In this document: piece by piece, positions 18,134 through 25,408 of the stretch
Layout of the letters: each line of letters opens with the position of its first letter
Numbering within the stretch: position 1 is the stretch's first letter
Assembly (NCBI GenBank): GCA_021325575.1
Contig: JAJPGW010000010.1
Location: forward strand, 310,001 to 374,000
Source of the DNA: Gammaproteobacteria bacterium
GTDB lineage: Bacteria; Pseudomonadota; Gammaproteobacteria; DSM-16500
Reading direction: 5' to 3'
DNA: 64,000 nt
The notes under the pieces: generated by a model
Database searches by the model: none
Seen by the model: the letters and a program-made list of their open reading frames with translations, nothing else
What the model was told of the DNA's origin: nothing
Program-made: the position numbers and the translations under genes

Positions 18134-18484
18134 ATGCTAAGGCTTTTTAGTGCTCCAAACAGTTATAAACATTATTCTACCGCTTTGATGCCGAAGCCCT
18201 ATCATTCGCTTGAGGAAGTGGCTGAAACAATAAAAAACAAAGACTTAGCCCGTTTTAATCGCTATTTATCGGAAGATCCGGGTCTTTTTACCCGGCAAAC
18301 CCATCAAACCGTGGCTCATTTAGTAGCCATGCATACCGCCGATCCCAAATTTGCAACCGCATTGGGCGTTCATCTGAAAAAACACAATAAAATGCATTTT
18401 CTGTTGCAAGCAGACAGTTGCGGTAATTTGCCTATGCACTATGTGGTTAGTGAAAATCGAAGTGCAATGGCAAGGGCCCTTTAA
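18134..18484 (+). CDS. N-terminal part of a frameshifted ankyrin-like effector gene
   Basis: A 116-residue reading frame with ankyrin-like helices (EEVAETIKNKDLARFNRYLSE, then QTVAHLVAMH and GNLPMHYVV). It stops in the middle of a repeat (MARAL then TAA at 18482). The next frame continues the repeat without a ribosome site, and restoring one T in the short T run at 18480-18482 joins them as MARALLNLMDDKDR. This is therefore most likely the 5' part of one gene of about 485 residues ending at 19593. A PmrA-type promoter lies upstream. It could be a pseudogene, a sequencing error or a programmed shift. Confidence 0.7.
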   Translation: MLRLFSAPNSYKHYSTALMPKPYHSLEEVAETIKNKDLARFNRYLSEDPGLFTRQTHQTVAHLVAMHTADPKFATALGVHLKKHNKMHFLLQADSCGNLPMHYVVSENRSAMARAL

Positions 18485-18489
18485 ATCTG

Positions 18490-19593
18490 ATGGATGATAA
18501 AGATCGGCCCGATGCGGTTAGGACCATCAATAATCGAGGAATCAGTGCATATCGTATTGCGCTCATGTTTAAAAAAACCGGAATTGAATATCACGATCCG
18601 ATCGAAGCCATTTTAAAGCGCTACGCATTTCGTGACACTATGAAGCCGCTCAATGAATTATTAGTGAAAGAAAAAGTGATAGCGGATTGTCCGGAAGCGA
18701 AGACGAATCCTAGGTTAAAACGCAATCTGGAATTAGCGACTGATATTGCCAATGAACTTCGTAGTATTCCGGAATTAAAGTCCACCTCCCATACTTCAGC
18801 AAATGGAAAGGAAGATCTGCAGGAGTCGAAAGCGATAAAGAAGGCGTTACTGGAGTTTGAATTAGTCTGTACTGTTTTTCCTGCTGCCTTCGGTCACTGT
18901 TTGAATTTAGAAAAAATGATAATAGATAAATATGATGAAATCATTAGTAAATACAAATGGGCTAACTGTTCCAAATTAGCTGTTGCAGCCTTAAAACGTT
19001 TACGCGAAAAAGCACCCGACCTCAAAGGTGAAGTGGTGAGGACTGAAAACGGTGATCATACGTATCTTGTGATTGATCGCAAGGAAGGTAGCGACATCCG
19101 AGATTTTAGCAAGTGGGGAGAAAATGCCGTTGTGTGCGATCCTTGGAGTGGTGAAGTATTTTCAAAAGATCAGATTCCTTCAAAACTAAAGTGCCACGAC
19201 TACGTTGACAATGATAACATCGTCTATGATTATAATGTTAAGTTTCATAAGTTGGGGTTTGCAGTTGGTCTCATCGGAGAGGCACCAGATAAATTTACAG
19301 CAATGAAAAATGCGGCAGCCATCGGCGAACTCCAGTGTTTGAAAAAACTTTTAAGTGCGCAAGATATTTCGAAAAGTTTTTTGAATAAATTATTAATCGT
19401 TGCGATAGCGCATGAGCAATACCAAGCGATGGTATTCTTATTGATGCGTGGCGCTGAATTTAAAAACGAGGCTCATTGGGAACGCGCGATGAAGATTGTT
19501 CCGGAAACGGAAAAAGATAATTTCCAAAGAGATTTTAAAAATCCGTTTAAACCAGTATCACAGACTGAAAATGCGATGAGATTCACGCCCTAA
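18490..19593 (+). CDS. cysteine-protease-like C-terminal part of the frameshifted effector
   Basis: A 367-residue frame that completes the upstream fragment. After an ankyrin-like stretch (TINNRGISAYRIALMFKKTG) it contains a domain with Cys in WANCSKLAVAALKRL (about residue 159), His in NGDHTYLVID (about residue 191) and Asp in AVVCDPWSGEVF (about residue 219). This Cys-His-Asp order is what papain-like and YopT-like proteases show. More ankyrin-like helices follow near residues 265-335. It probably acts inside a host cell if secreted, which fits the PmrA-type promoter. The visible ATG has no Shine-Dalgarno, supporting the frameshift interpretation. Confidence 0.65.
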   Translation: MDDKDRPDAVRTINNRGISAYRIALMFKKTGIEYHDPIEAILKRYAFRDTMKPLNELLVKEKVIADCPEAKTNPRLKRNLELATDIANELRSIPELKSTSHTSANGKEDLQESKAIKKALLEFELVCTVFPAAFGHCLNLEKMIIDKYDEIISKYKWANCSKLAVAALKRLREKAPDLKGEVVRTENGDHTYLVIDRKEGSDIRDFSKWGENAVVCDPWSGEVFSKDQIPSKLKCHDYVDNDNIVYDYNVKFHKLGFAVGLIGEAPDKFTAMKNAAAIGELQCLKKLLSAQDISKSFLNKLLIVAIAHEQYQAMVFLLMRGAEFKNEAHWERAMKIVPETEKDNFQRDFKNPFKPVSQTENAMRFTP

Positions 19594-19654
19594 TTTTCTT
19601 GACATTCACTTCTTAAACTCCAAAAATAAAACTTTTTATTAACAGGAGTTTTTC

Positions 19655-20191
19655 ATGTCTACATGTTCAGGTTGCATCAAGAGCGGAATCGTTGGCGGAA
19701 TTATTTTATTTATCTGGAGTGCTATTTCCTGGATGGTGTTGCCTTGGCATATGACAACGCTGAATACGTTTAAAGATGAAAAAGCAGTTGCGACGGTGTT
19801 GACTGCCAATGCGCCACAATCCGGTGTATATGTGCTGCCGATGCAAGAAATGCAAGGCAATCAACCGTCAACGCCAATGCCATTTGTATTTACTTCAGTG
19901 CATCTGGAAGGCATGCAAGCTTCGATGGTGAAGCCCATGGTCTTTGCTTTAATTGGACAAATCATTTCGGCCATTCTCGTTGCTTGGTTACTTTCGAAAA
20001 CCATGGGTCTTGGATATTTTAGACGAGTGGGTTTTGTTGTGATATTTGCAGTTGCGGCAGCGTTGCTTGCTAATCTTCCGTACTGGAATTGGTTTGCGTT
20101 TGATACGCATTATGTTTTGACCATGGCTGCCGATTTGGTGGTGGGTTGGTTTTTTGCTGGGTTGGCGATGGCGTTTTTCTATCGCAGATAG
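19655..20191 (+). CDS. membrane protein of unknown function
   Basis: A 178-residue inner-membrane protein with about four helices (roughly residues 10-30, 85-108, 114-135 and 145-172). The N-terminus MSTCSGCIKSG has a CxxC pair, followed by a soluble loop between helices one and two (residues 31-80). The start is supported by CAGGAGTTTTTC. It is the last gene before the peptide cluster but is separated from it by a repeat and a new promoter, so it probably belongs to another unit. Confidence 0.6.
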   Translation: MSTCSGCIKSGIVGGIILFIWSAISWMVLPWHMTTLNTFKDEKAVATVLTANAPQSGVYVLPMQEMQGNQPSTPMPFVFTSVHLEGMQASMVKPMVFALIGQIISAILVAWLLSKTMGLGYFRRVGFVVIFAVAAALLANLPYWNWFAFDTHYVLTMAADLVVGWFFAGLAMAFFYRR

Positions 20192-20201
20192 AGGATAAAC
20201 C

Positions 20202-20287
20202 CGTCATTGCGAGAAACGCGCTAGCGTTTCGAAGCAATCTCATCATCGAAGAGATTGCTTCGCACATAAAACGTGCTCGCAATGACG
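20202..20287. repeat. palindromic intergenic repeat, copy 3
   Basis: Same family as copy 1: starts CGTCATTGCGAG, ends GCAATGACG, inner arms GAAGCAATCT and AGATTGCTTC. It lies directly upstream of the promoter of the peptide cluster and may end incoming transcription. Confidence 0.85.
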
Positions 20288-20325
20288 ATGACTTGTAAAA
20301 AAATTAAAAAATTCACAAAAAATAT

Positions 20326-20354
20326 TTGACACAAAAATAAAAAATTGTTTTAAT
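20326..20354 (+). promoter_or_regulatory. sigma70-type promoter of the azoline peptide cluster
   Basis: TTGACA at 20326-20331 and TTTAAT at 20349-20354 with a 17-base spacer. The predicted leader RNA is about 110 bases, AT-rich, ending in a GGAGAA ribosome site before the precursor peptide ATG. Confidence 0.7.
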
Positions 20355-20472
20355 TGCCACTCTCATCTGTTTCATCTTTTTTCCTCCCAATTTTTTCAAA
20401 ACGAAATTTCCAAAAATTTTTTTGCTATTCATTTTTTTCTAATCCTTAGTCAATAATAAATGGAGAACATCT

Positions 20473-20640
20473 ATGAAAATCAAAACAGCCGTTACGATTG
20501 AACATAAAAGTTCTACAGCAGTCGATTTACCCCGATTCGGCATGGATCATGAAATGATGTTAATGCCAGGTGCAAGTACTTGTTCCACCATCGGGTCTTC
20601 ATGTAGTTGCTCTTCCGGTATGGTTCCTGTCAAAGCGTAA
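20473..20640 (+). CDS. TOMM/LAP precursor peptide, 55 residues
   Basis: A short peptide gene preceded by TGGAGAACATCT. The first part looks like a leader (LPRFGMDHEMMLMPGA, residues 19-34). The rest is a core dense in cyclisable residues: STCSTIGSSCSCSS (residues 35-48) has 12 Ser, Thr or Cys in 14 positions, including Cys37, Cys44 and Cys46. The PGA junction recalls the PGG before the Cys run of streptolysin S precursors, and the alternating Cys/Ser/Thr recalls plantazolicin. The enzymes to convert Cys/Ser/Thr to thiazole and oxazole rings are encoded directly downstream. Leader cleavage after about residue 34 is inference. No known product with this core is recognised. Confidence 0.85.
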   Translation: MKIKTAVTIEHKSSTAVDLPRFGMDHEMMLMPGASTCSTIGSSCSCSSGMVPVKA

Positions 20641-20650
20641 AAAAAATATT

Positions 20651-20674
20651 CCCGCGGCAACCCCGCGGGTTTTT
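20651..20674 (+). terminator. intrinsic terminator between precursor and enzymes
   Basis: CCCGCGG (20651-20657) pairs perfectly with CCGCGGG (20663-20669) around a five-base loop, followed by TTTTT. It starts 11 bases after the precursor stop and ends 24 bases before the dehydrogenase start. Partial read-through would give excess precursor over enzyme, as at sagA in streptococci. Confidence 0.88.
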
Positions 20675-20697
20675 CTCCCTAAATCGGAAATCATTCT

Positions 20698-21615
20698 ATG
20701 ATAAAAAATGAAAAACAAGATTCCTATTTATTAAGTTCTGCGATTTATGAAAATAGTTATAGTGCAATGGTACCTTGGTTGCACTCAATTGGTTTACAAA
20801 ATCATGGGTTACACTTTCGCGAGAATAGTCGACATTATTCGCTTGCTGAAGATTATCTGATTAATTCCAAAAATGTGAGGCATGATCTCGAGTTCGATCA
20901 TTCCGTTCGAAAATATCTGGAAGATACGGGCGTTACGATGGTTTCGTTATCTGGGCAGGAGGAACTGTCGCATCAGAAAATAACGCTTCCTGAAAGCGTG
21001 CCGCTCAATTTAGCGTTGAGTGAAGCGATGCGGCTTAGGCGGAGTAAGCGGCATTTTACAGGAGATGCGATTCCGTTAAATTATCTGGCAACTCTGTTGC
21101 GCGCCAGTAATGGGATCAGTTACCAATCGCGCGTGCAATTGATGAACGGCGGCAATGTTACCTTGCATGCAAGGACGGTCTCCAGCGCCGGTGCGCTGTA
21201 TCCAATTGATATTTATTTCGCACCCTTAAATGTTAATCCGATCGCAAAAGGCATTTACCATTATCATCCTCGAGCCGATGCTGTGACTGCAATTGATGAT
21301 GAAAAATCCATTAAAAAATTATTAAAAACTTTTTCGGCCCCTGAAGAGTTTATTTCCATCTCGCAAGCGGCTGTCATCGTGGTTATCACCGCAAAACCCT
21401 GTAAAACCACACGAAAATATGGCGAAAGGGGATTACGTTTTGTTCTGCACGAAGCAGGGTCGATTTCACAAAATATTCATCTCGCGGTGGCAGGCCTAGG
21501 ATTGGGCAGTATCGATTGCGCCAGTTTTTATGATGATGAAATGGCGACTGCATTGAATCTTAACAGTCAATTTGAAATTCCTCTCCATTCAATAATTATC
21601 GGCGTTGACGCCTGA
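20698..21615 (+). CDS. SagB-type azoline dehydrogenase
   Basis: FMN-dependent oxidase of 305 residues that dehydrogenates thiazolines and oxazolines to aromatic azoles on the precursor peptide. It has a nitroreductase-fold C-terminal domain: RRSKRHFTGDAIPL near residue 112, SSAGALYPIDIY near 162, and KYGERGLRFVLHEAGS beginning at Lys240-Tyr241. That Lys-Tyr pair matches the catalytic pair described for McbC/BcerB-type enzymes. The first 100 residues form the extra N-terminal part seen in SagB proteins. The next gene starts 11 bases downstream. An oxidase implies that at least some rings become azoles. Confidence 0.92.
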   Translation: MIKNEKQDSYLLSSAIYENSYSAMVPWLHSIGLQNHGLHFRENSRHYSLAEDYLINSKNVRHDLEFDHSVRKYLEDTGVTMVSLSGQEELSHQKITLPESVPLNLALSEAMRLRRSKRHFTGDAIPLNYLATLLRASNGISYQSRVQLMNGGNVTLHARTVSSAGALYPIDIYFAPLNVNPIAKGIYHYHPRADAVTAIDDEKSIKKLLKTFSAPEEFISISQAAVIVVITAKPCKTTRKYGERGLRFVLHEAGSISQNIHLAVAGLGLGSIDCASFYDDEMATALNLNSQFEIPLHSIIIGVDA

Positions 21616-21626
21616 AGGAAAAATAT

Positions 21627-22658
21627 ATGTTTTCACCCAAAAATCATTTACGAGTCAAACCTCACTTTTCGATAGTCGCGCATAGTCAGGACCATGTGGA
21701 ATTGCGTTCAGGCGTTTGGAATCCCACATCGTATGTTTTTTCTGATGAATCGAAAAAAGGGTATTTATTTTCTATCATCAAGGGTCTTGATGGGCAAAAA
21801 TCACCGGCTGAATTAGCCGGTCAATTTAATATTCCTCGTTCGCAAGTGGAATCCCTAATTGACCATTTGCAACAAGCAGGCGTTTTAGAAACCGGATCGG
21901 ACAATATTTATGATTTATATTTAAATCAAGTTTCCCCTTTATTTAAATATTCGGGTGCAGAAAATTCAGATGAGGCGGTTTTTATCACAGGCGATCCTGA
22001 ATTTTTTGTCCCATTAAAAAATATGCTTGCAAGCACTTTAAAAAATGAAATTATCTGCGATGATAAAAATGAATTACAAAAACTAGAATCCTCCAACGAG
22101 AATTGGCTGCATGATGGATTGCTGTGCCAGGAAATGATTAGCCAATTTGAGCATTATCGAAATCGGTTTGTGATTTTTATTCAAAAAACACCGAATCCGA
22201 TATTAACCAGTAAGTGGAATCGGATTGCGCGGGAATTACAGATTAACTGGATTCATGCGGCGATTGACGGGCCCTTTCTTTTTATTGGCCCGACATTTCA
22301 TCGTGAAACGCCATGTTATGATTGTTTTGAAACGCGTATCATGATGAATTTGCGTGAATATGCGAGTTATCAGCGCTATAAATTTGCCCTCGTTGAAAAA
22401 CAAGTCACAAAAAATAGTTTCCCCCTTGATCCTGCGGTAAAAAATTTATTGATTTCTCATGTCGCTCTGGAATCCATGAATTATTTATTAACGCGGTGTA
22501 ATTTTACGACAGGCAAAGTGTTGTCAATTTATTTGCCGACGATGGAAATTGTCTTTAACGAAGTATTACGCCATTCCGCTTGTCAAACTTGCGGGACGCA
22601 TGTGTTGCGTGATGGTCATCAACTTTATTTTGATATTCATACTTTGTTGGAGGATTAA
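21627..22658 (+). CDS. TOMM cyclodehydratase C protein (ThiF-like, leader binding)
   Basis: A 343-residue partner of the YcaO enzyme that recognises the leader peptide. An N-terminal winged-helix-like region (about residues 30-90, with SPAELAGQFNIPRSQVESLIDHLQ) matches the peptide-clasp domain. It is followed by a degenerate ThiF/E1-like fold. Two CxxC pairs, CYDC at 230-233 and CQTC at 319-322, form the expected zinc site. It starts behind GAAGGAAAAATAT and abuts ycaO with no spacer. Without this protein, YcaO enzymes of this class bind substrate poorly. Confidence 0.88.
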   Translation: MFSPKNHLRVKPHFSIVAHSQDHVELRSGVWNPTSYVFSDESKKGYLFSIIKGLDGQKSPAELAGQFNIPRSQVESLIDHLQQAGVLETGSDNIYDLYLNQVSPLFKYSGAENSDEAVFITGDPEFFVPLKNMLASTLKNEIICDDKNELQKLESSNENWLHDGLLCQEMISQFEHYRNRFVIFIQKTPNPILTSKWNRIARELQINWIHAAIDGPFLFIGPTFHRETPCYDCFETRIMMNLREYASYQRYKFALVEKQVTKNSFPLDPAVKNLLISHVALESMNYLLTRCNFTTGKVLSIYLPTMEIVFNEVLRHSACQTCGTHVLRDGHQLYFDIHTLLED

Positions 22659-24002
22659 ATGAAAACGGATATCCGGACCAAAGATAATTTATTACGTTTT
22701 GAAACCTCTCGCCTAATGAATAAAATGATGAATCCCCTCTGCGGAATTAGTCAGCAATTGGGATTTGTCCATCGCAGTCGATATGAGCCTGCGCTTTTTA
22801 CGGCAGGTGCTGATTTGGCTGGTGTGCATGTTTTGTTAAATGCACCGCCGCCGAAAAGAGGGGCGTACCACATTGGTGGCAGCGGCATTTATTTTGATGA
22901 AGCCGTAATCCGATCGCTTGCGGAATCCGTTGAGCGATATTCGCAACTTTTAGGAGATAAACTCAATAAGTTTCCTAAAAAATTCTGTTCATATGATGAT
23001 TTGGTTTATCAGGGTGAAAAAGTATTGCCTGCCTATAAGATCCATTATTTTTCTGAGGAACAATTAAAGCGAAAAAGGTTCCCTTTCAAAGCATTCGATA
23101 AATCAGAAGGGTATACCTGGATCAAAGTGCATTCGATTTCTCACTATGAAGATGTTTGGATTCCCATTCAGTTATTGATAGTGGGTTATGAGATTAAGAA
23201 ATCGCTAGGGGAATCTTGGATCAATTCCGCTGTGACAACGGGAACTGCGACGCATATTAATCATGTGCTTTCAATGCGGAATGCGTTACTGGAATTGATT
23301 CAAATCGATACGGCAATGGGGCATTGGTATACGAGCTACGAAATCACTGAAATTCAAATGGATCACCGCACCGCAGAGTTAGAAAAATTAATAAATAAAA
23401 ATCGAATTGCTGAATTTCATCCGCAATTTTATTGGCTGCCAAATCCAGACCTGCCAGGATTTGTGATTGCTTGCACGATCAGAAAAAATGCTATGCCGTA
23501 TTTTTCAATTGGATTAGGTGCGGATCTTAAATTGAGTTCAGCTATGTACAAAGCCTATCTTGAAGCCGTCGGTGTTTCGCAATTATCGAAAATTCTATTG
23601 TTAGATGAAAAATTAAATGCGACCGAAGCTAACGTTGACACAGGACAAATGTTTGATCTTGATAGCAATGTTGCCTGGTATGCGAAATATAAAAATAACC
23701 CGAGAATTGACGAGCGGTTTAATTCAACTTATCAGACTCGCGCGAGCGATTTACCGGCGGATGATTTGGATTTGCCTCATCAACAACTCAAAAAATTAAT
23801 CAAAAGTTTTAAAGAGACAGGCAAAGAACTTTTCTTTGTTGATTTAACCGCACAGGAAATCCTGGATTTAGGATTGACCGTCTCACGCTTATGGTCCCCC
23901 GATACCTTAAGTCTCTCGATTCCAAGTGCGGTACCGATGGAGCATCCACGTTTCCAAGTATATGGAGGGATTCAACATGATGATCCACACCCTTACCCCT
24001 AA
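22659..24002 (+). CDS. YcaO cyclodehydratase (TOMM D protein)
   Basis: ATP-dependent enzyme of 447 residues that activates peptide amides so that Cys, Ser and Thr side chains cyclise to azolines. YcaO motifs are clear: LAESVERYSQ (residues 88-96), a central ALLELIQIDTAM and YLEAVGVSQ, all carrying Glu or Gln residues of the ATP/Mg site. The protein ends with PHPYP (residues 443-447), the PxPxP tail that is important for cyclodehydration in this family. The reading frame of the next gene begins inside these last codons, so the functional C-terminus overlaps it by 26 bases. Confidence 0.94.
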   Translation: MKTDIRTKDNLLRFETSRLMNKMMNPLCGISQQLGFVHRSRYEPALFTAGADLAGVHVLLNAPPPKRGAYHIGGSGIYFDEAVIRSLAESVERYSQLLGDKLNKFPKKFCSYDDLVYQGEKVLPAYKIHYFSEEQLKRKRFPFKAFDKSEGYTWIKVHSISHYEDVWIPIQLLIVGYEIKKSLGESWINSAVTTGTATHINHVLSMRNALLELIQIDTAMGHWYTSYEITEIQMDHRTAELEKLINKNRIAEFHPQFYWLPNPDLPGFVIACTIRKNAMPYFSIGLGADLKLSSAMYKAYLEAVGVSQLSKILLLDEKLNATEANVDTGQMFDLDSNVAWYAKYKNNPRIDERFNSTYQTRASDLPADDLDLPHQQLKKLIKSFKETGKELFFVDLTAQEILDLGLTVSRLWSPDTLSLSIPSAVPMEHPRFQVYGGIQHDDPHPYP

Positions 24003-24657
24003 CCAAAATTTGTTGGCTTTAACAACGGTTGGGATGCTTTCGAGTGGGAGTTTTGTGATTCCTTTGCATGTACAAAGACGGATTGCAACCCTGATTACGG
24101 ATAATTTAATTAAAATTCACGTTTGGGTGAAAGCCTTTATTGTCCTGTTTGGGTTGATGTACATTTCGCCGCTTTACCTTTTTTCATTCAAGCTTGCCAG
24201 GGAGGGCCTCAGCTTGGTGGTGGGAATGTTAGTTGGGTTGATTTTTGTAGCGAGCGCGATATTTTTACATCGTTATCTCGCTAGAAAAAAATCCAGAACT
24301 GACAGGCGGTTTTCAAGAACGGTTGCTTCCAATGATGCGGGCTGGAAAAAATATTTTACCCAAATTAGTCTGTATGAATTACTGGTGATCGCGGTTTCAG
24401 AAGAATTTATTTTTCGCGGATTTCTAGTTTATTTTGCATTCTATAATGCTGATTTTTTATCCCGAATCATTATTTTGTGTGGTGCAAATTTTATTTTTGG
24501 TTTTTCGCACATCACGATGGGATGGTTACAAGTGATAGAAAAATTAATTTTTGGTTTTCTCTTGCTGTTCTTGACTTTATTAACGGGAACGATAACAGGC
24601 GCCATTGTAGCGCATTGTATTTTAAATGCAAAAGCCTGGGGAGAACGACAATGGTAA
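23977..24657 (+). CDS. CPBP intramembrane metalloprotease, first of two
   Basis: A 226-residue membrane protein of the CAAX protease/bacteriocin-processing (Abi) family. The catalytic set is intact: EEFIFR (Glu142, Glu143, Arg147), FSHITMG (His178) and VAHCILN (His213), within about six to seven helices. The start at 23977 has GGAGGGA at good spacing and lies inside the end of ycaO; an earlier in-frame ATG at 23926 is unlikely. It probably removes the leader peptide or provides self-immunity, both known roles of this family beside peptide toxins. Its stop overlaps the next start (ATGGTAA). Confidence 0.88.
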   Translation: MMIHTLTPNQNLLALTTVGMLSSGSFVIPLHVQRRIATLITDNLIKIHVWVKAFIVLFGLMYISPLYLFSFKLAREGLSLVVGMLVGLIFVASAIFLHRYLARKKSRTDRRFSRTVASNDAGWKKYFTQISLYELLVIAVSEEFIFRGFLVYFAFYNADFLSRIIILCGANFIFGFSHITMGWLQVIEKLIFGFLLLFLTLLTGTITGAIVAHCILNAKAWGERQW

Positions 24658-25400
24658 ATCCTGATTGGATTATTGTTTGCAAATTTATTCTCGGGCTTTT
24701 GGTTGTTTATTTGTATTATCGATGGATTAAAATGGCGCTTATCAAACTTGCGCCAACCATTGCGCATTTTTTTAAACTAACCAAACACTATTCATTGTCT
24801 ACAGCCAGTGGTGCTGTCGAATTGCCATTGATTGCTGTTTCGCATTTTATTTTTTGTGTTTTCTTGGCTAGGTGTTTGCATGTCTCTTTGTTCCAATTTT
24901 CTTTATTTAAAATCAGTTTTTATTATTTCATTTTGGCAATCTTGTTGGGCATTGGGATGATGGGATTTTCAACCTTACTTTGCCAAGCGGGGATCGCCAT
25001 TTTTCAGCTTTTTTCTCCGAGTGAATCGAAACCCATTGAATCTTGGGTGGCGCTGGCAAAGGGTGGGTGGCTGCGCCATCATTCGCACACCTTGCAAGTG
25101 TTACCGTATTTTTTAGCCCTGCTTTTTATTATGTTGCAAATTGCTAGCGAAGAGATGGTGTTTCGAGGCGTTTTTTTAAAATATTTTTTAAGCTTTGGAA
25201 AAATGACGGCGATTATTTTAAGTACCGCGTTATTTGTGCTGATGCAAAAATTTTTTATGCCAAGTCGTCTTAGCGCCATGTTCCCCATGATGGGCGCATT
25301 GGTCATGGGGTTGGTCCATGCTTTTTTGTATACGCGACTTTTTTTATTAATGCCTTTGATTGTTGCTCATTTTGTCTTTTTCTCTTTTTCTGTTTTGTGA
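24651..25400 (+). CDS. CPBP intramembrane metalloprotease, second of two
   Basis: A 249-residue membrane protein, also of the CPBP family. Catalytic residues are present in SEEMVFRGVFLK (Glu167, Glu168, Arg172), GLVHAFL (His223) and VAHFVFF (His240). The start at 24651 overlaps the end of the first protease gene and is chosen over an in-frame start inside that gene. It is only weakly similar to its neighbour outside the motifs, so the two may split the tasks of leader cleavage and immunity. The monooxygenase gene follows by eight bases. Confidence 0.87.
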   Translation: MVNPDWIIVCKFILGLLVVYLYYRWIKMALIKLAPTIAHFFKLTKHYSLSTASGAVELPLIAVSHFIFCVFLARCLHVSLFQFSLFKISFYYFILAILLGIGMMGFSTLLCQAGIAIFQLFSPSESKPIESWVALAKGGWLRHHSHTLQVLPYFLALLFIMLQIASEEMVFRGVFLKYFLSFGKMTAIILSTALFVLMQKFFMPSRLSAMFPMMGALVMGLVHAFLYTRLFLLMPLIVAHFVFFSFSVL

Positions 25401-25408
25401 GGTGAATT

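Noticed and set aside
18472..18495. Programmed ribosomal frameshift
   Set aside because: No slippery heptamer with a following stem-loop is evident; a lost base in the T run is simpler.
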